Positions 7,203-14,771 of a stretch of 47,136 nucleotides of DNA are shown here, piece by piece. Made by a program: the position numbers and the translations under genes. The notes below the pieces were generated by a model. That model worked only from the letters and a program-made list of their open reading frames with translations. It was not told the origin of the DNA and did no database searches. The DNA is from Planctomycetota bacterium. Lineage in GTDB: Bacteria; Planctomycetota; Planctomycetia; Pirellulales; Pirellulaceae. Every line of letters begins with the position of its first letter. Position 1 is the first letter of the stretch. Location: assembly GCA_027622275.1 (NCBI GenBank), contig JAQBZB010000034.1, positions 1 to 47,136 on the forward strand, in the 5' to 3' direction.

Positions 7203-8855
7203 ATGACCAATCCGAACTTCGATTCACTGCTCGAACAGTTTCAGCAGGCGATCCATGATTGTCGGCAGCTGTATCTGTCGAGCGCGAAGCTCTGTATTCA
7301 GCAATGCCCCAACTTCCTGCCGGGAACGCCGGAGAGCTTCGTGCAATTGATGGACGATTTGCACAAGGGACTGCTGATCAAAATCTACGTCACGATCGTC
7401 GAAGCCGATCAACGCTGGAGCCAGGAAGAGAAACGGCTGGGGCGAGTTCTGTTCGATCACATTTGGCCCGGCGGCGTTCCGGGAGGACAGCTGCGCGACG
7501 CGGCGGCGCACGTGTTTCGTGAGGCGAAGACTCTGAATTGGTCGAGCCTCGTGCGACCCTTCGCCCAAATGCAGCCGCTGCACGATCAAGTCGACCGCCT
7601 CGCGACGATCGTCGTTCGACTGGCGAACCTCGTCGCCAAAGCGGACGGCGATCCAAAGCCTGGCGAACTGGCACGACTGCAAGATATACAGCACGAGCTG
7701 ACCAGCCACCTGCGGCCGGCTGCGACGACACTCGCCGCGCGGCCGCGCACCAACATGCCGCAGAGCGCACAGGCCGTCCAGACGATGCAGCAAGAGACCC
7801 AGGCGCTGCGCGAACAGTATGACATCCGTAGCGAGATTGAAGTGATCGGCGAGGAGAAGAGCCAAGAGGAACGTCTGGCCGAGGTGCTAGCACAACTCGA
7901 TACGCTGATCGGCTTGCACCAAGTCAAGCACGAGATCCGCACACTGACGAACTTCCTCACGATGCAGCGTCAACGCGAGGCACAGGGGCTGCCAACAACA
8001 AAGCTTAGTCTCCACCTCGTCTTCGGCGGCAACCCTGGCACGGGCAAGACGACGGTGGCGCGAATCGTGGGACAGATTTACGGCTCGATGGGAGTTCTCA
8101 GCAAGGGGCATCTCGTCGAAACCGACCGATCCGGACTGGTCGCCGAGTACGCGGGCCAAACCGGGCCGAAGACAAATCAAAAGGTGGATGAAGCACTCGA
8201 CGGCGTCTTGTTTGTCGACGAGGCGTACAGTCTTGTCGCGGACTCGGGCGACGATCCCTACGGCCGCGAAGCCGTGGCGGCGTTGCTCAAGCGAATGGAA
8301 GACAATCGCGATCGACTGGTGGTTGTGCTGGCGGGCTATCCGGAAGAAATGGATCACTTGATTCGCTCGAATCCGGGACTCTCGTCACGTTTCAACACGA
8401 AGCTGACTTTCGAAGACTACACGCCCGGCTCGCTCGGCCGCATCTTTGGCGGCATGTGTGCGACAAATCATTATGTCGTGACGCGGGAAGCACAGGCCCG
8501 GCTGCTGTTCGGCTTCCAATGGCTGTACGAGAACCGCGACGAACATTTTGGCAATGGCCGGCTGGTCCGCAATGTCTTCGAGAACGCGATCCGCCGACTG
8601 GCGAATCGAATCGCCGGCATCGCGCCGCTAACCAAGGAAGTGCTAATCACCCTTCAAGCCGAAGACATCGTGCTCGACGGAGTCCCTCCCGATCATTGGA
8701 AGCGGCTGGCCGCAGGCAACGTGCAGTTCTCGATCGCGTGCCAAGGTTGCCAAGATACGACGCAAGTGCCGGCGAAATACCTGGGCCGGAAAGTCCGCTG
8801 CAAACGCTGTAACGCCCGCTTTGTGGCTGAGTGGGGAGAACCAACCGGAACCTAG
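7203..8855 (+). CDS. TerB-like / AAA+ (CbxX-CfxQ type) ATPase with C-terminal zinc ribbon
   Basis: A 550-residue soluble protein with three parts. Residues 1-165 are helical with two TerB-like segments (YVTIVEADQRWSQEEKR near 58 and LANLVAKADGDPKPGE near 146). Residues about 215-500 form a CbxX/CfxQ/SpoVK-type AAA+ domain: GGNPGTGKTTVA Walker A near 275, DGVLFVDEAYSLV Walker B and the LSSRFN arginine-finger region. At the end is a zinc ribbon with CxxC pairs C513/C516 and C533/C536. Classical CbxX remodels inhibited Rubisco, but no Rubisco gene is here, so the AAA+ family gives only 'protein-remodelling ATPase'. The ribbon resembles those recurrent in planctomycete proteins. Start ATG 7203. 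Confidence 0.85.
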   Translation: MTNPNFDSLLEQFQQAIHDCRQLYLSSAKLCIQQCPNFLPGTPESFVQLMDDLHKGLLIKIYVTIVEADQRWSQEEKRLGRVLFDHIWPGGVPGGQLRDAAAHVFREAKTLNWSSLVRPFAQMQPLHDQVDRLATIVVRLANLVAKADGDPKPGELARLQDIQHELTSHLRPAATTLAARPRTNMPQSAQAVQTMQQETQALREQYDIRSEIEVIGEEKSQEERLAEVLAQLDTLIGLHQVKHEIRTLTNFLTMQRQREAQGLPTTKLSLHLVFGGNPGTGKTTVARIVGQIYGSMGVLSKGHLVETDRSGLVAEYAGQTGPKTNQKVDEALDGVLFVDEAYSLVADSGDDPYGREAVAALLKRMEDNRDRLVVVLAGYPEEMDHLIRSNPGLSSRFNTKLTFEDYTPGSLGRIFGGMCATNHYVVTREAQARLLFGFQWLYENRDEHFGNGRLVRNVFENAIRRLANRIAGIAPLTKEVLITLQAEDIVLDGVPPDHWKRLAAGNVQFSIACQGCQDTTQVPAKYLGRKVRCKRCNARFVAEWGEPTGT

Positions 8856-8978
8856 CACTGTTCATCGACAGCGGCTCTGATTACACTGACTTCCCCCTGC
8901 CCGATCAGACACACCTTTCCGTTTACCATCCCCCTCGACTCGACAAAGTCGGTCACTCCGAAGAGCAGAGAGAACTTC

Positions 8979-9605
8979 ATGCATGGATCATCCGCAGCGA
9001 ACTTCCCACTCATTATCGTCTCGATTCTGGCGACCGCCGTGTTTTGGGGAGTCTATGGTCCGTTTTTGCAGTGGGGACACGGAGCGATGGAGAGCGGTCG
9101 AATGAGACCATTCATTTGCGTTGGCATCGCCTATGTTGTCGTCGCAGTGATCGGACCGATCTTAGTAATCTCTGTCTTCGGGATGGAGAAGGGCGACGGG
9201 ATTTTGGCTGGTTGGACAATGAAAGGCGTTTGGTGGAGTTTTGTCGCGGGCGTCGTCGGAGCGCTCGGCGCGTTGGGGATGTTGCTGGCGTTCAACTTCG
9301 GTGGGAAACCACACTACGTTCCACCGCTCATCTTTGGGCTGGCACCGGTCGTCAATACGTTCTTTACGCTGTCAATGAACGCCCAACTGCGGGAGCAATT
9401 GCGCAACAACCTCGTGCAGAGCAGTTTGTTTGGAGCCGGTCTGCTGATGGTTGCCGTGGGTGCGGTGACCGTGCTCATCGCCGCACCGAAAGGCGGCCCC
9501 CCCAGAGCCGCTCCGCCAGCAGAGACCGTGGCGAAAGAGGCGGACAACTCCGCCGAGCAAGCTGCTCACGACAACGCCAACGACGGCGAAGTAACGGACG
9601 AGTGA
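8979..9605 (+). CDS. Integral membrane protein, EamA/DMT-like
   Basis: A 208-residue protein with about five membrane helices (roughly 8-28, 43-64, 80-104, 114-130 and 149-170) and an Ala/Glu-rich, charged soluble tail of about 38 residues. AGAGAGAA before the ATG at 8979 is a fair ribosome site. The helix pattern and GxxG-rich segments recall half of a drug/metabolite transporter, but no substrate motif is recognisable. It stands 123 bases after the AAA+ gene and 17 bases before the next small gene, so these may be co-transcribed. Confidence 0.75.
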   Translation: MHGSSAANFPLIIVSILATAVFWGVYGPFLQWGHGAMESGRMRPFICVGIAYVVVAVIGPILVISVFGMEKGDGILAGWTMKGVWWSFVAGVVGALGALGMLLAFNFGGKPHYVPPLIFGLAPVVNTFFTLSMNAQLREQLRNNLVQSSLFGAGLLMVAVGAVTVLIAAPKGGPPRAAPPAETVAKEADNSAEQAAHDNANDGEVTDE

Positions 9606-9622
9606 GCGTGTGAGGTGCCGCG

Positions 9623-9967
9623 TTGACGATGTCACCCAACGAATTGATGCAGCGCATCGATACTCTGCTAAGTCACGTGTGGATGGTGCGGGCGTTCTTA
9701 AAGCACTCGGAGGAGGCCGAAGAGGACGACGAGCTGTGCCAAGTGCATCGCTCGCTCTACGACTACATGCTGGCGTTGGGCGGGCCGTTGAAGGCCGGAG
9801 ATGCCGAAGCGTATCTCAAGCAAGCCAAAAAGAAGTATGCCAAGCTCCGCAAGGCGACGGAGCTGTTCCTCGACATTCAACCGGAGATCTCGTCGCACAC
9901 CAACTTTCAGATGGCGGCTGCTTCGCTCAAAACCGCCGTCGACGAAATCGGTCGGCTACTCTCCTGA
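9623..9967 (+). CDS. Small helical conserved protein of unknown function
   Basis: A 114-residue protein, almost entirely alpha-helical and lysine/glutamate-rich, with no membrane segment. GAGG at 9612-9615 lies seven bases before the TTG at 9623, which favours that start over the ATG at 9629. No family was recognised. It follows the membrane protein by 17 bases and its 3' end overlaps the convergent propeller gene by 12 bases (9956-9967). Confidence 0.6.
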   Translation: MTMSPNELMQRIDTLLSHVWMVRAFLKHSEEAEEDDELCQVHRSLYDYMLALGGPLKAGDAEAYLKQAKKKYAKLRKATELFLDIQPEISSHTNFQMAAASLKTAVDEIGRLLS

Positions 9968-10831
9968 CGCGGCTGCCACGAAGATGTCGAATCCGCCGTC
10001 CCGGTTCGACACCAACGTCAACCGCCCCTCCGGCGACCAGGTCGGGAAGTTGTCGATCGCTGGATGCCCGGTTGCATTGCGCGGCTGCGAACCGTCACCG
10101 GCCGCGACGTAGATCTCGAAGTTGCCGTCGCGGTTGCTGGTAAACGCCAATCGTTTGCCGTCCGGCGACCACGCGGGATAGTCGTCCAGGCCGGCGCTCT
10201 CGGTCAACCGCGTCAAGTTCTTCCCTGCGGGATCGACCGTCGCGATTTCGAGGTCTCCCCAGCGATTCGTGGCAAAGGCGATTCGCGTTCCGTCGGGTGA
10301 CCACGCCGGATGAGCATCGATCGCCGGATCGCTCGTCAAACGCTTTTCGTCCGAGCCATCGGGCAGTGACGTATACAGCTCTTGGTTGCCATCGCGCGTC
10401 GACGTGTACGCGATTCGTTTCCCGTCCGGCGACCAGCACGGCCACTCCTCGTGCGACAGCTTTTCCCGTGTCACCGCGACCGGCTGCAAATCGCTGCCGT
10501 CACTTGCAATCGAGTAGACTTCGATGTCGCCTTGATTGGGCGATGCTTTGTTGAACGAGAACAACAGCCGCTGGCCATCCGGCGAGAAGACCGCGTCGTA
10601 CTCGGAGTATTTCCCCTCGGTCAGGCGTCGCTCCACGCCATCCAAGTCACGCAGATAGAGGAAGATCGTCGCGCCCTGATGCCTCGCGAAGACGAACGTC
10701 TCGCCGTCCGGCGACCAGGCCGGACGCTGCTTGAAGTGGCCGTCATCGGTTAATCGGACGAAGCTTGGCGAATCGGCACATAGCGACCGGGTCAGCAGCA
10801 AGCACGTCAAGAGAATGGCCAGTCGGCTCAC
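9956..10831 (-). CDS. TolB-like PD40 beta-propeller protein, exported
   Basis: A 291-residue protein beginning with a clear signal peptide (MSRLAILLTCLLLTRSLCA, cleavage near residue 19). Six copies of the PD40/WD40-like motif follow, each with W/FSPDG and then IAFxSxRDGxxEIY. This is the TolB propeller fold, usually a protein-binding platform or a hydrolase-associated domain. The start overlaps the stop of the DUF1501 gene by 4 bases (ATGA), so the two are translationally coupled. It probably acts in the periplasm with that protein. No catalytic domain is fused. Confidence 0.88.
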   Translation of the reverse strand: MSRLAILLTCLLLTRSLCADSPSFVRLTDDGHFKQRPAWSPDGETFVFARHQGATIFLYLRDLDGVERRLTEGKYSEYDAVFSPDGQRLLFSFNKASPNQGDIEVYSIASDGSDLQPVAVTREKLSHEEWPCWSPDGKRIAYTSTRDGNQELYTSLPDGSDEKRLTSDPAIDAHPAWSPDGTRIAFATNRWGDLEIATVDPAGKNLTRLTESAGLDDYPAWSPDGKRLAFTSNRDGNFEIYVAAGDGSQPRNATGHPAIDNFPTWSPEGRLTLVSNRDGGFDIFVAAASGE

Positions 10832-12198
10832 ACCAGCTCCTCGATCACCTGCCCGCGCGGCGTCAACCCGGCGGCGGTCAACTGCGTCGTCGCGATGCCG
10901 ATCTGATGCAACGCGGTGGCGAAGAGATCGGCGGGCGTGAGCGGACGCGAGACGGGATATTCGGCACGATGATCGCTTTCACCGATCACTTGTCCGCCGC
11001 GCAATCCGCCACCCGCCACGATGCCGCTGTAGCATTGCTCCCAGTGATCGCGGCCTGCCTTCGCGTTGATCTTCGGTGTTCGTCCGAATTCGCCCACCGC
11101 CACGACAATCGTCTCGTCGAGCAGCCCTCGCTGTGCCAAGTCATCCAGCAAGGCCGACGCCGCTTGATCCAGCATCCAGGCGTGACGGTCTTGGAACTGT
11201 TGGAAGTGCCGGTCGTGCATGTCCCAGCCGCCGTCGCCGGTGTCTTCGACGGGCTCGACATGGCTGCTCCAGTTCACTTGCACGAACCGCACACCGGTTT
11301 CGACCAAGCGCCGCGCCAGCAGGCAACACTGGCCAAATCGATAACGGCCGTAGCGAGTTCGGAGCGCCTCGGGCTCCTGGGTCAAGTCGAACACTTCGTG
11401 CGCGTTGCGCGACGTCAGCAGCGAGTAAGCTTGCTGATAGAACTGGTCGAGCTGCCCGAACGCCTGGGAGCGATCGATGCTGCGAGAGAGTTGATTCAAC
11501 GCACTCCGCAAGCTCGCGCGGTCATCCAATCCGCTCGGTGTCACGCCGTCGATCAGCTCGAACTGCGGAATCTTGACTCCCTGTTCGGCATCGTAGTCCA
11601 AGCGAAACGGATCGTGGAGGCTGCCTAACGAGCCGCCGGTCTCGCCAGTGATACGCTTGTGGCCTTGATGCAGGAATCCCCCGACGGTCACGAACCGCGG
11701 CAAAGTCGGCTCGAAGCCAAACACCTTCGATGCAATCGAGCCGTGCGTCGGCAACAACTCGCCCGGCAAGACCTGACCGCTCAAGCTGGTCGCGCCAAAG
11801 TCAGCCCCCGTCAAGCCGATCGTCCCGGCGATGCCGTGATCGTTCGACGAACTATGCAGCGACCGCAAGATGGCATACTTGTCAGCCCGCTGGGCCAACT
11901 GCGGCAGCAACTCGCAGACTTGGATGCCCGGCACGCTGGTCGACACCGGCCGATAAGGGCCTCGATATTCGGTCGGTGCCTTGGGCTTCAGGTCAAAGGT
12001 ATCGAGATGACTCGGCCCTCCCCATAGCCAGAGCAATATGATCGATTTCGCCTGACCGGACGTTCCTCGTTCCTGAGCTTCCAGCCGCAGCAAGTCGCCA
12101 AGTCCAAGACCAAGTACACCAAGTCCGCCCACTTGCAACAGGCCACGCCGCGTCACTTTCGCGCAGTTACTGACTGTCTGCTTGCCGAGACTCAGCAT
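10828..12198 (-). CDS. DUF1501 protein with Tat signal
   Basis: A 456-residue member of DUF1501, a family abundant in planctomycetes with an alkaline-phosphatase/sulfatase-like fold and unproven activity. The N-terminus carries a twin-arginine signal (TRRGLLQVGGLGVLGLGLG near residues 16-34), so the protein is exported folded. Family hallmarks visible are LWLWGGPSHLDTFDLKP near residue 55, the LRSLHSSSNDHG segment, VQVNWSSHVEP and VVAVGEFGRTPKIN. DUF1501 genes are commonly paired with a DUF1549/DUF1553 cytochrome gene. Here the partner is instead the downstream PD40 propeller, which overlaps it by 4 bases. Confidence 0.93.
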   Translation of the reverse strand: MLSLGKQTVSNCAKVTRRGLLQVGGLGVLGLGLGDLLRLEAQERGTSGQAKSIILLWLWGGPSHLDTFDLKPKAPTEYRGPYRPVSTSVPGIQVCELLPQLAQRADKYAILRSLHSSSNDHGIAGTIGLTGADFGATSLSGQVLPGELLPTHGSIASKVFGFEPTLPRFVTVGGFLHQGHKRITGETGGSLGSLHDPFRLDYDAEQGVKIPQFELIDGVTPSGLDDRASLRSALNQLSRSIDRSQAFGQLDQFYQQAYSLLTSRNAHEVFDLTQEPEALRTRYGRYRFGQCCLLARRLVETGVRFVQVNWSSHVEPVEDTGDGGWDMHDRHFQQFQDRHAWMLDQAASALLDDLAQRGLLDETIVVAVGEFGRTPKINAKAGRDHWEQCYSGIVAGGGLRGGQVIGESDHRAEYPVSRPLTPADLFATALHQIGIATTQLTAAGLTPRGQVIEELV

Positions 12199-12274
12199 CG
12201 GAGTTCCTCAGACACGAATGACATGTCACGAGCATGGCACAGCAGTCAGCAAACGTCAATTAAATCTGCCACAG

Positions 12275-12406
12275 GGTAGCGGTACAGTTTGGTGCCCGCC
12301 AGCTGGTTCGGCGACGCATCCTAACCCGACGCGTAAGCGAGGCAACGGTCGCCGTCCTCGCTTACGCATCGGGTTGCGATGCAAATCGTCAAACTGTACC
12401 ACTACC
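12275..12406. repeat. Nested palindromic element between queE and the DUF1501 gene
   Basis: The outer arms (GGTAGCGGTACAGTTTG at 12275-12291; its near complement ends at 12406) enclose inner arms around AACCCGACGCGTAAGCGAGG and CCTCGCTTACGCATCGGGTT. It lies downstream of queE and upstream of the DUF1501 gene, which both read leftwards. It could terminate queE transcription or be a small repetitive element. Confidence 0.82.
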
Positions 12407-12422
12407 TGCCGCAGCGAGACGT

Positions 12423-12438
12423 GCGGGCTACGTCCCGC
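12423..12438. terminator. Short palindrome containing the queE stop codon
   Basis: GCGGG and CCCGC arms pair across a 6-base loop. On the minus strand the loop region contains the queE stop codon TAG (12430-12428). No T-run follows, so it is at most a weak hairpin by itself; the larger palindrome lies just beyond it. Confidence 0.45.
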
Positions 12439-13114
12439 GAGCAAAACCGAACAGTTCAATATGTCGCCGCGGACAAAACCGATAGCCGTGTTCCGTACAA
12501 TACTTTTGCAGCCAGCGGCCGGTCTCCTCGAGCTGTACGCTTTCCGTCCCTTGCGGCATGAGCATCACGCGGTGGCGGTCGATCTCGGTCATCTCTTCGA
12601 GATAGCGATCGATTTCCTCGCAATCGGCTGGCTGGTCAACGACGAATTTGATCTGGTACGAGTGTTCAACAATCAGGCACCGAATGACGTCGGGCACATG
12701 TCGGGAGCGATCATGCCGATCGTGCCATTTCGCGTCGAGTTCGATCGTAGGCGTCGAGTTCGCCAGCTTGGGGCTGATCGACATCAGGTCACATTCCACC
12801 GGCAGATGCAACGTCCCGGCCGTCTCGATCGTGATGTGGTACCCTGCCTCGCGCAACCCACGGCACAACGGGATCAGCTCGGCAAACAGCATTGGCTCGC
12901 CGCCGGTCACAACGACATGCAAGCAATCAAAACCCGCGATCTGCCGGAGGATTTCATCGACTTCGAGATCCTCGCCTTCCGGACGCCACGACGTGAACGG
13001 CGTATCGCAATACCAACACCGCAAGTTGCAGCCCGAAGTACGCACGAAGACACTCTCGGTCCCCGTGAGAAACCCTTCGCCTTGAATTGACTTGTAGATT
13101 TCGGCGATGCGCAC
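12428..13114 (-). CDS. queE: 7-carboxy-7-deazaguanine synthase
   Basis: A 228-residue radical SAM enzyme. QueE rearranges 6-carboxy-tetrahydropterin to 7-carboxy-7-deazaguanine, the ring-contraction step in the path to preQ0 and queuosine. The N-terminus has IYKSIQGEG, and the cluster-binding cysteines form a CX3CX2C motif (C29, C33, C36). GGEP follows in VVTGGEPML, and SPKLANS and KFVV blocks match the family. The length is typical. It is divergent from queF with a 181-base gap holding a palindrome. QueC and QueD are not in the window. Confidence 0.95.
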   Translation of the reverse strand: MRIAEIYKSIQGEGFLTGTESVFVRTSGCNLRCWYCDTPFTSWRPEGEDLEVDEILRQIAGFDCLHVVVTGGEPMLFAELIPLCRGLREAGYHITIETAGTLHLPVECDLMSISPKLANSTPTIELDAKWHDRHDRSRHVPDVIRCLIVEHSYQIKFVVDQPADCEEIDRYLEEMTEIDRHRVMLMPQGTESVQLEETGRWLQKYCTEHGYRFCPRRHIELFGFARGT

Positions 13115-13137
13115 TTTGGTGGACTCGGGTTTCCATT

Positions 13138-13200
13138 GAACAGAAGGTAACGAAGTAGGAGCCGAGGTCTTGCCTTCGTTTGCTTCGTTACCTTCTGTTC
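13138..13200. repeat. Perfect 18-bp inverted repeat between queE and queF
   Basis: GAACAGAAGGTAACGAAG (13138-13155) and its exact complement (13183-13200) flank a 27-base loop that contains further GAAGG/CCTTC-type sequence. It sits in the divergent promoter region of queE and queF. Confidence 0.85.
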
Positions 13201-13295
13201 GAATCCTTCGGGCGAGCTACTGCTGCTGTGTCACGCCCCCTCTACCGACAACTCCCGCATCTTGCCAGAATAGCCGTTTACTCGAAAGGAGACTG

Positions 13296-13655
13296 ATGTC
13301 CGACAACTTCCGCGAGATGCTCGAGACCTTCGACAATCAATTCCCGCAGCGTGACTATGAGATAGAAATCGTCTGCCCTGAATTCACTTCTGTGTGCCCG
13401 AAAACGGGCCAGCCGGACTTTGGTGTGCTCACGTTTACCTATACGCCGGCGGCAAAGTGCGTCGAATTGAGAAGTCTTAAGACGTACCTGCAACAGTTTC
13501 GTAATGAAGGGATTTTCTACGAAAACGTCAGCAATCGGATTCTGGATGACATGGTTGCCGTGCTCCAACCGCGTCGCATCAAGCTGGTTGCCGCCTTCAG
13601 CGCCCGCGGCGGCATCACCACGAATATCACCGCAACGTACGAAGCGGAACGTTAA
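13296..13655 (+). CDS. queF: NADPH-dependent 7-cyano-7-deazaguanine reductase
   Basis: A 119-residue enzyme of the short, YkvM-type QueF class that reduces preQ0 to preQ1, the last step before insertion into tRNA. The catalytic Cys34 and Asp41 are in [11 protein letters not shown], and [16 protein letters not shown] matches the nicotinamide-binding ESKSLK region (with R in place of the usual K). AAGGAG (13286-13291) lies four bases before the ATG at 13296, so the longer in-frame extension upstream is not coding. The gene is divergent from queE and overlaps the end of the DUF1559 gene by 4 bases. Confidence 0.95.
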   Translation: MSDNFREMLETFDNQFPQRDYEIEIVCPEFTSVCPKTGQPDFGVLTFTYTPAAKCVELRSLKTYLQQFRNEGIFYENVSNRILDDMVAVLQPRRIKLVAAFSARGGITTNITATYEAER

Positions 13656-14662
13656 TCCAGTTCGCCGTCGTCCCGTGTGCCGAGCCGATTGTAAGTCGCA
13701 CGATCGATGCTGCCGCTGACCCAACGCACGCTGCCGTCACCAAAAGCGTGGTTCGCGCCGCCCGGATGGTGACTGCTCGCCGCGACGTTGGAAATGGATG
13801 CGGATTCGTAACAGCTCGGACCGTTTGGCAGGTTCGCGGACTGGAAGCTCGAATAGTGCGCGAGCCCGTGATGCCAGTATCGCCCCTGCACGCCAGTCCC
13901 TGGGCTGGTGTAGCTGCTGCCGTCGTGATGGGCCGCACAAGGATCGGAGACCGGAAATGTCGCCAGCAGCGGGAGTCGTGCCACCGAACCTTTGACGCCA
14001 AATCCGACAAAGCTGTTCGGCGTCGAACCCGTGATCGCGACTTCGCTCACGAGAAAGACATTCGACGTGCCATCGCGAGCGTCGGAGAATCGCAGGCCAT
14101 CCATTGCCTGGAACATCCCGTTATTCGCCGTATCGACGCCATCGACATCTGTCCCGGTGCAAGCTTTGTAACTGAGCGACGCGAACGCGCCAGGTGTCCC
14201 GAGACCGAACACGTCCGTCGTCGAAGCAACCGGCTGGCCAACGGGGTCGGATGGGCATTCATACGTCGCCAGTCGCAAGCTGCCGCCTCCCGGTCTTCCA
14301 GCCGTCCCATAGAACGCATCCGAGTCCAGCATCGCCGGACCACCGGATCGATGCGTCAGCTTTTCGAACTCCGCGAACAACGGCTGTTGTTCGACAAACG
14401 GCAATAGATGCACCGACCAGCTCAATGCCCCTTCCGCCTGCGCCGGTCCGATGTAGAGCGGCGGAAGGCTGCCGTTGGTATCGTGATAGTTGCACAGCCC
14501 GAGCGTGATTTGCTTGAGGCTATTCGAGCAACTCATCCGCCGCGCTGCCTCGCGAGCCGATTGAACGACCGGTAACAGCAGTGCCACCAGCACACCGATG
14601 ATCGTGATCACGACCAACAGCTCGACCAAAGTAAAGCCACGTCTTTCTCGGCGAGCGGGCAT
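13652..14662 (-). CDS. DUF1559 protein with prepilin-type N-terminal methylation site
   Basis: A 336-residue protein starting with [34 protein letters not shown]-type sequence: a type IV pilin-like leader cut before F10, then a hydrophobic helix. A DUF1559 domain follows, with the C-terminal [18 protein letters not shown] motif that marks this planctomycete-expanded family. These proteins are thought to be exported pseudopilin-like surface proteins, but their function is unproven. The gene lies 109 bases downstream of the kinase gene in the same direction. Its last four bases overlap those of convergent queF. Confidence 0.95.
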   Translation of the reverse strand: MPARRERRGFTLVELLVVITIIGVLVALLLPVVQSAREAARRMSCSNSLKQITLGLCNYHDTNGSLPPLYIGPAQAEGALSWSVHLLPFVEQQPLFAEFEKLTHRSGGPAMLDSDAFYGTAGRPGGGSLRLATYECPSDPVGQPVASTTDVFGLGTPGAFASLSYKACTGTDVDGVDTANNGMFQAMDGLRFSDARDGTSNVFLVSEVAITGSTPNSFVGFGVKGSVARLPLLATFPVSDPCAAHHDGSSYTSPGTGVQGRYWHHGLAHYSSFQSANLPNGPSCYESASISNVAASSHHPGGANHAFGDGSVRWVSGSIDRATYNRLGTRDDGELD

Positions 14663-14771
14663 TCGCGTCCTGCGAAGTTGGAGCGTCCAGGGCCATTGAG
14701 TGCCGGTAACCTAGCAGTGTCATTCGGCAGGTTCAAGTGTCATCAGTCCACAGCAACAGCGGCGAGGCGAC

